The notes below the pieces were generated by a model. The model saw only the letters and a program-made list of their open reading frames with translations. It ran no database searches and was not told the DNA's origin. The position numbers and the translations under genes were made by a program. From the NCBI GenBank assembly GCA_035527255.1, contig DATLAW010000203.1, forward strand, positions 1 to 7,962: a stretch of 7,962 nt of DNA, written 5' to 3'. The stretch is from Thermohalobaculum sp035527255. Its GTDB lineage: Bacteria > Pseudomonadota > Alphaproteobacteria > Rhodobacterales > Rhodobacteraceae. This document shows, one piece after another, positions 1 to 5,639 of the stretch; the first letter of the stretch is position 1; each line of letters begins with the position of its first letter.

Positions 1-127
1 ATTCGATCAGCTCATGAACGCCATCGGTGACATTTGTAATCTGTTCACTGCTCAAGAGTGCTGGAATTACCTGAAGGCGGCCGGTTATGCTCCAACGTAA
101 TCTCGAAGTGCTTTAAATTGGGCGAAC
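1..127 (+). mobile_element. Right end of an IS630-family insertion sequence (partial)
   Basis: The window opens inside the 3' end of an IS630-type transposase gene whose stop codon is at 98-100. IS630 elements insert at TA dinucleotides and usually end shortly after the transposase stop. A TA at 128-129 lies just after GGGCGAAC, so the element end is placed near 127. The other end and its matching inverted repeat are outside the window, so this boundary is inferred. The collar-type gene begins at the next base, so the insertion may have removed or replaced its 5' end. Confidence 0.5.
2..100 (+). CDS. IS630-family transposase, C-terminal fragment (5' end outside window)
   Basis: The frame starting at base 2 reads FDQLMNAIGDICNLF, then about 17 residues ending KAAGYAPT and a TAA stop. 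The pattern 'AIGDIC.LF...EC.NY..AAGY' is the characteristic end of IS630-type DDE transposases in proteobacteria, which cut and paste the element at TA targets. Only the last 32 residues are visible, after the catalytic DDE core, so it is impossible to say whether the copy is intact. No homology search was run; the call rests on motif recognition. Confidence 0.75.
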   Translation, partial: FDQLMNAIGDICNLFTAQECWNYLKAAGYAPT

Positions 128-129
128 TA

Positions 130-621
130 ATGAGTGCCATGGATGCGCTTAAAGCAATCGCGCATCCAATCCCTATCATCCCGCAAATTCCGGCGGGAGC
201 CATCGTAGCCTCTGAAAGAGAGTGCAAATCACTTGACGGCGGTTGGTCGACATATACGCCAGCAACTGCGCGGGTAATTGTTGGCGCAGGCACCGAATTT
301 CATCCAAAGCATCAGGAATGGTTCATGCGTTTACCAACCGGAGGCGTAACACCGCGCGAGCTAGATGCCTATGCGGCGGAGAGCGGTGGGGGTGAGTTGG
401 AGGTAACGCTGACCGAGGCGCAGATGCCCATCCACAATCACAGTTCAGGATCATATAATCTCCTCTTGACCCGTGATGGCAAGGAAACGGCGGAACATGT
501 CACAGGTCCAGCACAGTGGCCCAATGTTCGCAGGGGTGAAGTAATAGCGAATACCGGCGGCGGCAATTCCCGCCCCAACATGCCCCCCTACATCGCCCTC
601 TATTTCTGCAAGAAGGACTAA
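130..621 (+). CDS. Phage tail-collar-type protein (tail fibre/receptor-binding tip domain)
   Basis: The product has 163 residues if translation starts at ATG 130; a GTG at 58 is in frame but lies inside the transposase gene. Landmarks in order are an IPAGAIVAS segment with ECKSLDGGW (phage tail-collar start), a TPATARVIVGAG strand, the LTEAQMPIHNHSSG motif in which histidines follow a 'L(T/S)E.QMP.H.H' pattern, and NTGGGNSRPNMPPYIALYFC at the end, the usual closing of such domains. These domains form trimeric tips of tail fibres or tailocins and similar secreted fibres. No good Shine-Dalgarno sequence precedes ATG 130, and the IS630 end abuts it, so the gene may be a 5'-truncated remnant of a longer fibre gene. 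It is more AT-rich than neighbouring ahcY. It converges on the VOC gene with only 3 bp between the stop codons. The fold assignment is fairly secure; the biological role of this copy is not. Confidence 0.7.
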   Translation: MSAMDALKAIAHPIPIIPQIPAGAIVASERECKSLDGGWSTYTPATARVIVGAGTEFHPKHQEWFMRLPTGGVTPRELDAYAAESGGGELEVTLTEAQMPIHNHSSGSYNLLLTRDGKETAEHVTGPAQWPNVRRGEVIANTGGGNSRPNMPPYIALYFCKKD

Positions 622-624
622 CCC

Positions 625-1023
625 TCACAACCCCCAGATCCGCGGCTCGGCGAACTCCAGCGAGTTTCCTGCCGGGTCGCGGAAATAGATCGAGCGGCCG
701 CCCCGGGGCCACTCGAAGGCGCTCTCGACCTCGATACGGTGGGCGGCCAGGTGCTCGATCCAACCGTCGATCTCAGTTGCGGTTGCGGCGAAGCACAGAT
801 GCCCCGGCCCAATGGCCCCATGCGGCGGGACCGGCAGTTTGTCCGGCGGCGGGGTTTTGGCAGTGGCAGCGGGGTTGAACAGCAGCAGCACCTGGCCTTG
901 CGTGCGGAAGAACACATGCCGTCCCGGCGCTTCGGCGAAGCGCTCCAGGCCCAGAACGTGCTCATAGAAATCAGCCGTTTCGGTCAGGTTCTCGGCGTAG
1001 AGTGCGGTCTCGAGTATGCGCAT
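625..1023 (-). CDS. VOC-superfamily (glyoxalase/bleomycin resistance-like) protein
   Basis: The product has 132 residues, a typical size for a single-unit vicinal oxygen chelate protein. An N-terminal strand plus helix (LETALYAENL...FYEHVLGLE) is followed by HVFFRT, GHLCFA (about 73-79) and RSIYFRDPAGNSLEFAE (about 110-126). H75 and E123 sit where metal ligands lie in this family; DPAGN.LEF is the common C-terminal signature. The family includes glyoxalase I, ring-cleaving dioxygenases, fosfomycin and bleomycin resistance proteins and many enzymes of unknown substrate, so no specific reaction is assigned. The start at 1023 is chosen because GGAGGT lies six bases upstream on the minus strand. 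An in-frame ATG at 1050 has no such site. It lies downstream of ahcY on the same strand but is separated from it by about 160 bp containing a palindromic repeat, so co-transcription is uncertain. Confidence 0.85.
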   Translation of the reverse strand: MRILETALYAENLTETADFYEHVLGLERFAEAPGRHVFFRTQGQVLLLFNPAATAKTPPPDKLPVPPHGAIGPGHLCFAATATEIDGWIEHLAAHRIEVESAFEWPRGGRSIYFRDPAGNSLEFAEPRIWGL

Positions 1024-1110
1024 CCTGGCACCTCCACGGGCGGTCCGCACAGCGCCAACGCGAGACCGCGCTTTGTGCGATTTCGTGTGTCGCGACGGGA
1101 TGGCGGGGAT

Positions 1111-1160
1111 GGCGGGGTGAACCCCGCCCTACCGGATCGTAGGGCGGGATTTATCCTGCC
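1111..1160. repeat. REP-like compound palindrome (three overlapping hairpins)
   Basis: Three inverted repeats are packed into 50 bp. GGCGGGGT (1111-1118) pairs with ACCCCGCC (1121-1128) across a 2-base loop. CCCGCCCTAC (1123-1132) pairs perfectly with GTAGGGCGGG (1139-1148) across a 6-base loop. GGCGGGAT (1143-1150) pairs with ATCCTGCC (1153-1160) with one mismatch. The middle stem shares arms with both outer ones, so either the central hairpin or the two outer ones can form. The layout resembles intergenic REP-type elements of GC-rich proteobacteria. It sits between ahcY and the VOC gene and could act in transcript processing or termination, but there is no T tract. Confidence 0.75.
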
Positions 1161-1183
1161 GCCACGCCCAAATTATAGCCGCC

Positions 1184-2578
1184 TCAATACCGGTAATGTT
1201 CCGGCTTGAACGGGCCGGTTTTCGGCACGCCGATATAGGCTGCCTGTTCCGGGCTAAGCTCGGTCAGGGTCACGCCCAGTTTGGCCAGATGCAGGCGGGC
1301 CACCTTTTCGTCCAGGTGCTTGGGCAGCACGTAGACCTTGTTGTCGTACTCGCCCTGCTTGGTGAACAGCTCGATCTGCGCCAGCACCTGATTGGTGAAG
1401 CTGGCCGACATGACAAAGCTCGGGTGCCCGGTGGCGTTGCCGAGGTTCAGCAGCCGCCCCTCGCTCAGCAGGATCATCCGCTTGCCGTCGGGGAATTCGA
1501 TCATATCGACCTGCGGCTTGACGTTGGTCCATTTGAAGTTCTTCAGCGCGGCAATCTGAATCTCGTTGTCGAAATGGCCAATGTTGCCGACGATCGCCAT
1601 GTCTTTCAGCTTGCGCATGTCGTCGAGGCAAACCACGTCCTTGTTGCCGGTGGTGGTAATGACGATATCGGCGCGTGGTGCGGCCTCGGCAAGCGTCACA
1701 ACCTCAAAGCCGTCCATTGCCGCCTGCAGCGCGCAGATCGGGTCAACCTCTGTTACCAGCACCCGCGCACCAGCGCCGCGCAACGACGCCGACGAGCCTT
1801 TGCCGACATCGCCGTAGCCGCAGACGATGGCGACCTTGCCGGCCATCATCACATCAGTGCCGCGCCGGATACCGTCGACCAGGCTCTCCTTGCAGCCATA
1901 TTTGTTGTCGAATTTCGACTTGGTCACCGAGTCGTTGACGTTGATCGCCGGGAACGGCAGCAGGCCCTTCTCGACCAGCTGATACAGCCGGTTGACGCCG
2001 GTGGTGGTCTCCTCGGTGACGCCCTTGATCGCGTCGCGCTGGCGGGTGAAGAAGCCAGGGCTGGCGGCCAGACGTTTTTTTATCTGGGCGAAGAGATATT
2101 CCTCCTCCTCCGAGTCTGGCGTCTCAATCAGGCCAGTCTCACCGGCCTCGACCCGCGCACCGATCAGGATGTACATGGTGGCGTCGCCGCCATCGTCCAG
2201 GATCATGTTGGTGGCGCCGCCATCGGCCCACTGGAAGATCCGGTCGGAATAGTCCCAGTATTCCTCCAGCGTTTCGCCCTTGATTGCGAACACCGGCACG
2301 CCTGAGGCGGCGATGGCCGACGCCGCGTGGTCCTGGGTCGAGAAGATGTTGCACGAGGCCCAGCGGACCTCGGCTCCCAGTGCCGTCAGCGTCTCAATCA
2401 GCACCGCGGTCTGGATTGTCATATGCAGGGATCCAGAGATCCGCGCGCCCTTCAGCGGCTTGGTCGTGCCAAACTCCTCGCGGCAAGCCATCAGGCCTGG
2501 CATCTCGGTCTCAGCGATATTGATTTCCTTGCGGCCGTAATCGGCCAGGCCAAGGTCTCTCACCACGTAGTCGCTCAT
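1184..2578 (-). CDS. ahcY: Adenosylhomocysteinase (S-adenosyl-L-homocysteine hydrolase)
   Basis: The product has 464 residues, the usual length of the bacterial enzyme with the extra segment near 150-190. It reversibly splits S-adenosylhomocysteine into adenosine and homocysteine in the cytoplasm, removing the product inhibitor of SAM-dependent methyltransferases. Signature 1 (CNIFSTQDHAASAI, 76-89) and the NAD-binding signature GYGDVGKG (254-261) are intact. So are the DDGGD segment (128-132), NVNDSVTKSKFDNKYG (213-228, with the catalytic Lys/Asp region), GNIGHFDNEI (331-340), NLGNATGHPSFVMS (378-391) and the conserved C-terminal KPEHYRY, which completes the neighbouring NAD site in the tetramer. 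The start at 2578 begins MSDYVVRDLGLADYG and has AGGGAG six bases upstream; the 28-codon in-frame extension to 2662 has no family resemblance. It appears monocistronic or followed by the VOC gene after a palindrome. The leader holds a possible fold that could hide the ribosome-binding site. Confidence 0.98.
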   Translation of the reverse strand: MSDYVVRDLGLADYGRKEINIAETEMPGLMACREEFGTTKPLKGARISGSLHMTIQTAVLIETLTALGAEVRWASCNIFSTQDHAASAIAASGVPVFAIKGETLEEYWDYSDRIFQWADGGATNMILDDGGDATMYILIGARVEAGETGLIETPDSEEEEYLFAQIKKRLAASPGFFTRQRDAIKGVTEETTTGVNRLYQLVEKGLLPFPAINVNDSVTKSKFDNKYGCKESLVDGIRRGTDVMMAGKVAIVCGYGDVGKGSSASLRGAGARVLVTEVDPICALQAAMDGFEVVTLAEAAPRADIVITTTGNKDVVCLDDMRKLKDMAIVGNIGHFDNEIQIAALKNFKWTNVKPQVDMIEFPDGKRMILLSEGRLLNLGNATGHPSFVMSASFTNQVLAQIELFTKQGEYDNKVYVLPKHLDEKVARLHLAKLGVTLTELSPEQAAYIGVPKTGPFKPEHYRY

Positions 2579-2583
2579 GCTCT

Positions 2584-2636
2584 GCTCCCTTGAAGGCGCA
2601 GCGTGGCGCCGGAAATTGGAAATGTCGGAGCGCCAC
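2584..2636 (-). promoter_or_regulatory. ahcY 5' leader: hairpin with possible Shine-Dalgarno pairing
   Basis: On the minus strand GTGGCGC (2636-2630) can pair with GCGCCAC (2609-2603) around a 20-base loop. GCTCC (2631-2627), which overlaps the 5' arm, is complementary to GGAGC (2588-2584) inside the AGGGAGC ribosome-binding site. Two alternative folds can therefore be drawn, one exposing and one covering the site. A 7-bp stem with a loop of this size is expected several times by chance in a window this long, so this is only suggestive. I could not match it to the SAH, SAM-II or SAM/SAH riboswitch consensus by eye. Confidence 0.25.
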
Positions 2637-2743
2637 ATAGCACCGTCAGGCTTTCTCGACAATGAAGAGATCGCCGATTAGACAGAACGATCGTCGAGCC
2701 CTGGAGTTTTCAAGTGAAAATCATGGTACGCCAAGCCGCCCGG

Positions 2744-2773
2744 TTACTTTCCCCTGGCTTACTTTCCCCGGGC
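2744..2773. repeat. 15-bp tandem duplication spanning the stop codon of the small basic gene
   Basis: On the minus strand the last five codons of the small gene, encoding A-R-G-K-stop (2773-2759), are followed directly by a second copy differing at one base and again reading A-R-G-K-stop (2758-2744). The unit is GCCCGGGGAAAGTAA, then GCCAGGGGAAAGTAA. The second copy is not translated unless the first stop is read through. A GCCCGG/CCGGGC inverted pair (2738-2743 and 2768-2773) brackets it. Confidence 0.8.
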
Positions 2774-2947
2774 ACTGCCGCCGGGCCGGGCCGACCTGCT
2801 TTGCACCGATGGGGCGTAGTCCCGCTTCGATGGCGGCGCGCCGGGCCGTGGCGGTTTGTTGGTTTGAAATTGAGCGCCCGCGTCTTTCGGCTTCGCGGTC
2901 TTTCCCGCAGCCGGTTTTCGACCTGCCGATTTTCCGCCCTTGGCCAT
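2759..2947 (-). CDS. Small basic hypothetical protein (62 aa)
   Basis: The product starts MAKGGKSAGRKPAAGK and continues through a linker rich in Lys, Pro, Ala, Gly and Arg to a SKRDYAPSVQSRSARPGGS segment and a final RGK. It is strongly basic, has no hydrophobic stretch or cysteine, and is probably disordered; a nucleic-acid- or ribosome-associated role is possible but not shown. The evidence for a real gene is the strong GAGGAG six bases before ATG 2947 on the minus strand, a leader free of competing genes, and no convincing coding alternative in the other frames. It is divergent from the HD-domain gene, with 83 bp between the two starts. Its stop codon lies in a 15-bp tandem duplication. 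I do not recognise a named family. Confidence 0.6.
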   Translation of the reverse strand: MAKGGKSAGRKPAAGKTAKPKDAGAQFQTNKPPRPGAPPSKRDYAPSVQSRSARPGGSARGK

Positions 2948-3030
2948 GAGACTCTCCTCGTAAAAGCCCGAGGATATACCGCAATTGGATATGGTTCCAG
3001 CGCATTGATTATCCGGTGGAGGCGGTCGCG

Positions 3031-3624
3031 ATGAAAGGCAAGCGGGCATGGCAGCGGATGCTTTCGGGGCGCAGGCTCGACCTGCTGCACCCGGCGCCGC
3101 TGGATATCGAGATCGAGGATATCGCCCACGGCCTTGCCCGGGTCGCGCGCTGGAACGGCCAGACCGTTGGTGACCATCCCTATTCGGTGGCCGAACACTC
3201 GCTGCTGGTCGAGTTGATCCTGCGCCGATTGAACCCCAAGGCCGGGCCGGTCGAGCGGCTGGTGGCGTTGCTGCACGACGCGCCCGAATACGTCATCGGC
3301 GACATGATCTCGCCCTTCAAGGCGGCGATCGGCCTCGACTTCAAGGATTTCGAGCATCGACTGACCTCGGCCGTGCATATTCGCTTTGGCTTGCCGGCGG
3401 CGACCCCGCCAGCGCTCGAAAAACTGGTCAAGCGGGCCGATCGCTATAGCGCCTGGTTCGAGGCGACCCAGCTTGCCGGGTTCAGCGAGGCGGAGGCGGC
3501 AAAATACTTCCCCAGGCCGCGTTTCGCGGGCGCCGAGGCAATCACCCTGAAGCCGCAATCGACCAATGCGGTGAAACGTGCCTTCCTGGCCAAGTTCCGC
3601 CAGCTTTACCTGCAGGTACGGTGA
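3031..3624 (+). CDS. HD-domain phosphohydrolase (YfbR/5'-nucleotidase-like)
   Basis: The product has 197 residues. The HD-superfamily metal site is visible: H56 in YSVAEHS, H82-D83 in LLHDAPE, and D137 in KRAD. The flanking motifs AHGLARVARWNGQT (32-45) and EYVIGDMISPFK (86-97) fit the subgroup that includes the dNMP 5'-nucleotidase YfbR and related alphaproteobacterial 'HD family hydrolase' proteins. The likely reaction is metal-dependent hydrolysis of a nucleotide phosphate in the cytosol; the exact substrate cannot be read from sequence. The start at 3031 is preferred because GGAGG lies eight bases upstream; GTG 3016 would put the ribosome site inside the gene. Its TGA stop overlaps the ATG of the next gene by one base (TGATG), indicating translational coupling with the Nudix/winged-helix regulator. 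Confidence 0.85.
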   Translation: MKGKRAWQRMLSGRRLDLLHPAPLDIEIEDIAHGLARVARWNGQTVGDHPYSVAEHSLLVELILRRLNPKAGPVERLVALLHDAPEYVIGDMISPFKAAIGLDFKDFEHRLTSAVHIRFGLPAATPPALEKLVKRADRYSAWFEATQLAGFSEAEAAKYFPRPRFAGAEAITLKPQSTNAVKRAFLAKFRQLYLQVR

Positions 3625-4577
3625 TGACCCGACCAGTCAAAGTCGAACTGTCGGCGGTGATCGTCACCCTCGAGATCGAGGCCGGGCAGGCCCGCCCGAT
3701 GGTGCTGACCCCGCAGGGCACGCAGGGCCGCGACCTGCCGACCGCCGCCTTCGACCCCGACCGCGACCGTACCTTGCATCAGGCATTGGGCGTTTGGGTT
3801 GAGGAGCGCACCGGGCTGCGGCTCGACTATATCGAACAGCTTTATACCTTTGGCGACCCGCGCCGGTCGGCCGCCCGCGATGGAACGGAACCGCACACCG
3901 TCTCGATCGGTTATCTGGCGCTGACCCGCCCAGAAGTGCCAGGTGTGGGGGCGGCACTGGCCGCCAGCAACTGGACCTCGTGGGGCTTCTGGTTCCCATG
4001 GGAGGATCGCCGCAACGGACCACCGGCGATCCTCAACGAGGTCATCCTGCCCCGGCTGACCGAATGGGCGCGCGGGTCCGCCGAGCGGCGTGAACGGTTA
4101 GAGCTATTGCTCGGCACCGGCGGCGCCGCCTGGCGCGATGAGTTGACGCTTGAGCGCTATGAGCTCCTGTACAGTGCCGGTCTGGTGCACGAGGCCTGGC
4201 GCGACCGGGGCGAGGCCCCGCCATCTGACCTGCCGACGCTGGGCGCAACTGGCCGGCGCGATCACCGCCGCATCCTCGCCACCGGCATTGGCCGTCTGCG
4301 CGGCAAGCTGAAATACCGGCCCGTCCTGTTCGAGTTGATGGGCGAGACCTTCACCCTGACCGAGCTGCAACGCGCCGCCGAGGCAGTCTCCGGCGTGGCG
4401 CTGCACAAGCAGAACTTCCGCCGCATGGTCGAGCGCTCCGGCGTGGTCGAGCTGACCGGTGCAGTCTCAACCCGGCTCGGCGGCCGCCCGGCGGCGGAAT
4501 ACCGCTTCGGCGCCGAAGCAATCTGGGAACGCCGCGCCGCGGCGGTTCGGTTTGGTGGGGCGAGGCGGGGCGGTTAG
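3624..4577 (+). CDS. Nudix-like/winged-helix transcriptional regulator, NrtR/NadQ-type
   Basis: The product has 317 residues from ATG 3624. The N-terminal part (about 5-145) has a Nudix-like fold; the place of the Nudix box reads LHQALGVWVEERTGL (51-65), keeping the EE..G core but lacking the leading REU, so hydrolase activity is doubtful and a ligand-sensing role is more likely. The C-terminal part carries the regulator signature: IGRLRGKLKYRPVLFEL (222-238), FTLTELQ (243-249), NFRRMVERSGVVELTG (264-279) and GGRPAAEYRF (286-295). This matches the winged helix of NrtR and of the alphaproteobacterial NadQ group (COG4111-like), which repress NAD biosynthesis genes and sense NAD-related metabolites. 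NadQ is the best guess, but no nad genes are in the window to confirm it. GTG 3621 is an alternative start one codon upstream. Coupling to the HD hydrolase suggests a shared nucleotide or NAD role. Confidence 0.75.
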   Translation: MTRPVKVELSAVIVTLEIEAGQARPMVLTPQGTQGRDLPTAAFDPDRDRTLHQALGVWVEERTGLRLDYIEQLYTFGDPRRSAARDGTEPHTVSIGYLALTRPEVPGVGAALAASNWTSWGFWFPWEDRRNGPPAILNEVILPRLTEWARGSAERRERLELLLGTGGAAWRDELTLERYELLYSAGLVHEAWRDRGEAPPSDLPTLGATGRRDHRRILATGIGRLRGKLKYRPVLFELMGETFTLTELQRAAEAVSGVALHKQNFRRMVERSGVVELTGAVSTRLGGRPAAEYRFGAEAIWERRAAAVRFGGARRGG

Positions 4578-4725
4578 GTGGTGTGCTGGTGACTGAGGTT
4601 TTGATCTCGGAAGGCATTCCGATGGCGGCCTTATGGCGGAGCAGACTCCATGACACATCAATCACGAACGGCGGCTGCCCGCCCAAGAGCCGCAAACTAC
4701 GTGAGTTTTTCAACGGAATTGGCAT
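4578..4725. other. Non-coding stretch at the edge of the degraded block
   Basis: There is no convincing gene on either strand. An imperfect AAGGC...GCCTT pair at about 4613-4633 lacks a T tract, so it is not called a terminator for the regulator gene. The stretch separates the intact HD/regulator pair from the first gene fragment and probably includes a rearrangement boundary. Confidence 0.5.
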
Positions 4726-4929
4726 TCAGCCGACCTTGTACTTCGCGATTGCGTCGGCGCGAACGTCGGTGCCAGCGCCCGGTTCCCTGGGGACCAGCGT
4801 GTGGCCCCGTTCGATGCGTACTGGACGCTCGAAGACTGGTTCCAGCCATGGAATATGCTCGAGCATAGCAGACCTTTGCGCCTGAAGATCGGGTTTCCAG
4901 CAGATCGCCGACTTGATTATGAGGTGCCG
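4726..4929 (-). pseudogene. Enolase-superfamily-like (mandelate racemase/muconate lactonizing type) C-terminal remnant
   Basis: On the minus strand the frame ending at the TGA at 4728-4726 reads MLEHIPWLEPVFERPVRIER, then GHTLVPREPGAGTDVRADAI and AKYKVG. A strand with 'P.RI..G...VP..PG.G', an acidic/helical 'L..DA(I/L)A.Y' and the stop is the usual C-terminal tail of enolase-superfamily dehydratases and racemases, which pack this strand against the barrel. The metal-binding barrel is absent; upstream the frame soon loses any resemblance, so the 5' border (about 4929) is approximate. This is read as a leftover of a gene cut by rearrangement. The family call is from pattern memory and moderate only. 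Confidence 0.45.
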
Positions 4930-5101
4930 TGAGCGCGCGCATTTGACCGGACTCGCACGAACGACGGAATCCTGTCGTTGACCCACGGAAGGCGGCCACA
5001 CTCAGTTTATGAGGTTCTCGATGGCACCAGAAAGCCGACATTGCCCCGAGGGGAACCGATCGGCGCGACTCTCTGAAAAATGCCCTCGCAACGAGCGCGT
5101 A

Positions 5102-5181
5102 CTTTGGCGGCAGGAAGACATAGCGAGAATGGCGGGTATCGTCGAGGCGATTATCACCGGTCGCCAGCCTGTAAGCCTGAC
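5102..5181 (+). pseudogene. C-terminal fragment of a recombinase-associated protein
   Basis: The frame reads WRQEDIARMAGIVEAIITGR, then QPVSLT. The 'A..IVEAI..GRQP..LT' motif is characteristic of the tail of serine-recombinase proteins and of the short proteins encoded beside them in alphaproteobacterial islands, usually written as LAPDIVEAILDGRQP. Resemblance stops where the probable IS3 left end begins (TGACCTGCCC at 5182), so the insertion appears to have cut this gene. The open frame extends from 5009 to 5218, but its first part has no family pattern and its last part is IS sequence. No recombinase catalytic domain remains. Confidence 0.5.
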
Positions 5182-5246
5182 TGACCTGCCCGTGATTTTT
5201 TCCGCCACGCGGAGCTAGAGTCCGACCCAAAAGGAAGGGACGGACG

Positions 5247-5639
5247 ATGAAGCGAGCGCGATATACTGAAGAGCAGATCATTAGCATTTTGCAGGAGCAT
5301 GATGCCGGTGCAAAGTGTGCCGATCTGTGCCGCAAGCACGGCATGTCGGCAGGCACACTCTACGCATGGAAGAGCAAGTTCGGCGGCATGACGGTGTCGG
5401 ACGCGAAGCGGCTGAAGGTTCTGGAAGACGAGAATGCCAAGCTGAAGAAGCTGCTTGCCGAGCAGATGCTGGATGCAGCGGCGCTGAAAGAACTGCTGGC
5501 AAAAAATGGTAGGGCCCGCCGCCAGGCGCGAGGCTGTCGCGCATCTGCGGGCCGGGTCTGGTCTGTCGGAGCGGCGGGCCTGCCGGATTGTCGGTGCGGA
5601 TCGCAAGATGATCCGCTAACAGTCGCGGCGCCCGCCTGA
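5247..5639 (+). pseudogene. IS3-family transposase orfA (helix-turn-helix/leucine zipper), altered 3' end
   Basis: The first 87 or so residues (MKRARYTEEQIISILQEHDA, then CADLCRKHGMSAGTLYAWKS, KFGGMTVSDAKRLK and a heptad-like LEDENAKLKKLLAEQMLDAA) are a standard OrfA: a helix-turn-helix that binds the element ends and a coiled coil for oligomerisation. The ribosome site AAGGAAGGG lies just before ATG 5247. After LLAK the frame runs on for about 44 residues of Arg/Gly/Ala-rich sequence with no family resemblance. Relatives usually end in KKW or KK at an A7-type tract; here GCAAAAAATGG (5500-5510) has six A's, so loss of one A would explain the run-on and would uncouple orfA from orfB. The orfA domain itself looks intact. 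Confidence 0.75.

Noticed and set aside
141..167. 8-bp inverted repeat GGATGCGC/GCGCATCC just after the collar gene start
   Set aside because: It lies inside coding sequence; a stem of this size with an 11-base loop is expected about once or twice by chance in a window of this length.
1196..2305. Long + strand open frame (369 codons) opposite ahcY
   Set aside because: It is an antisense shadow of a GC-rich, strongly conserved gene and has no recognisable domain or ribosome site.
2710..3558. Long - strand open frame (282 codons) across the small gene and the HD gene
   Set aside because: It overlaps the well-supported HD-domain gene on the other strand; its product is Arg/Gly-rich with no family pattern.
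4697..5356. - strand open frame of 219 codons through the degraded block
   Set aside because: It crosses the start of IS3 orfA in antisense and shows no domain; it is in a different frame from the enolase-like tail.
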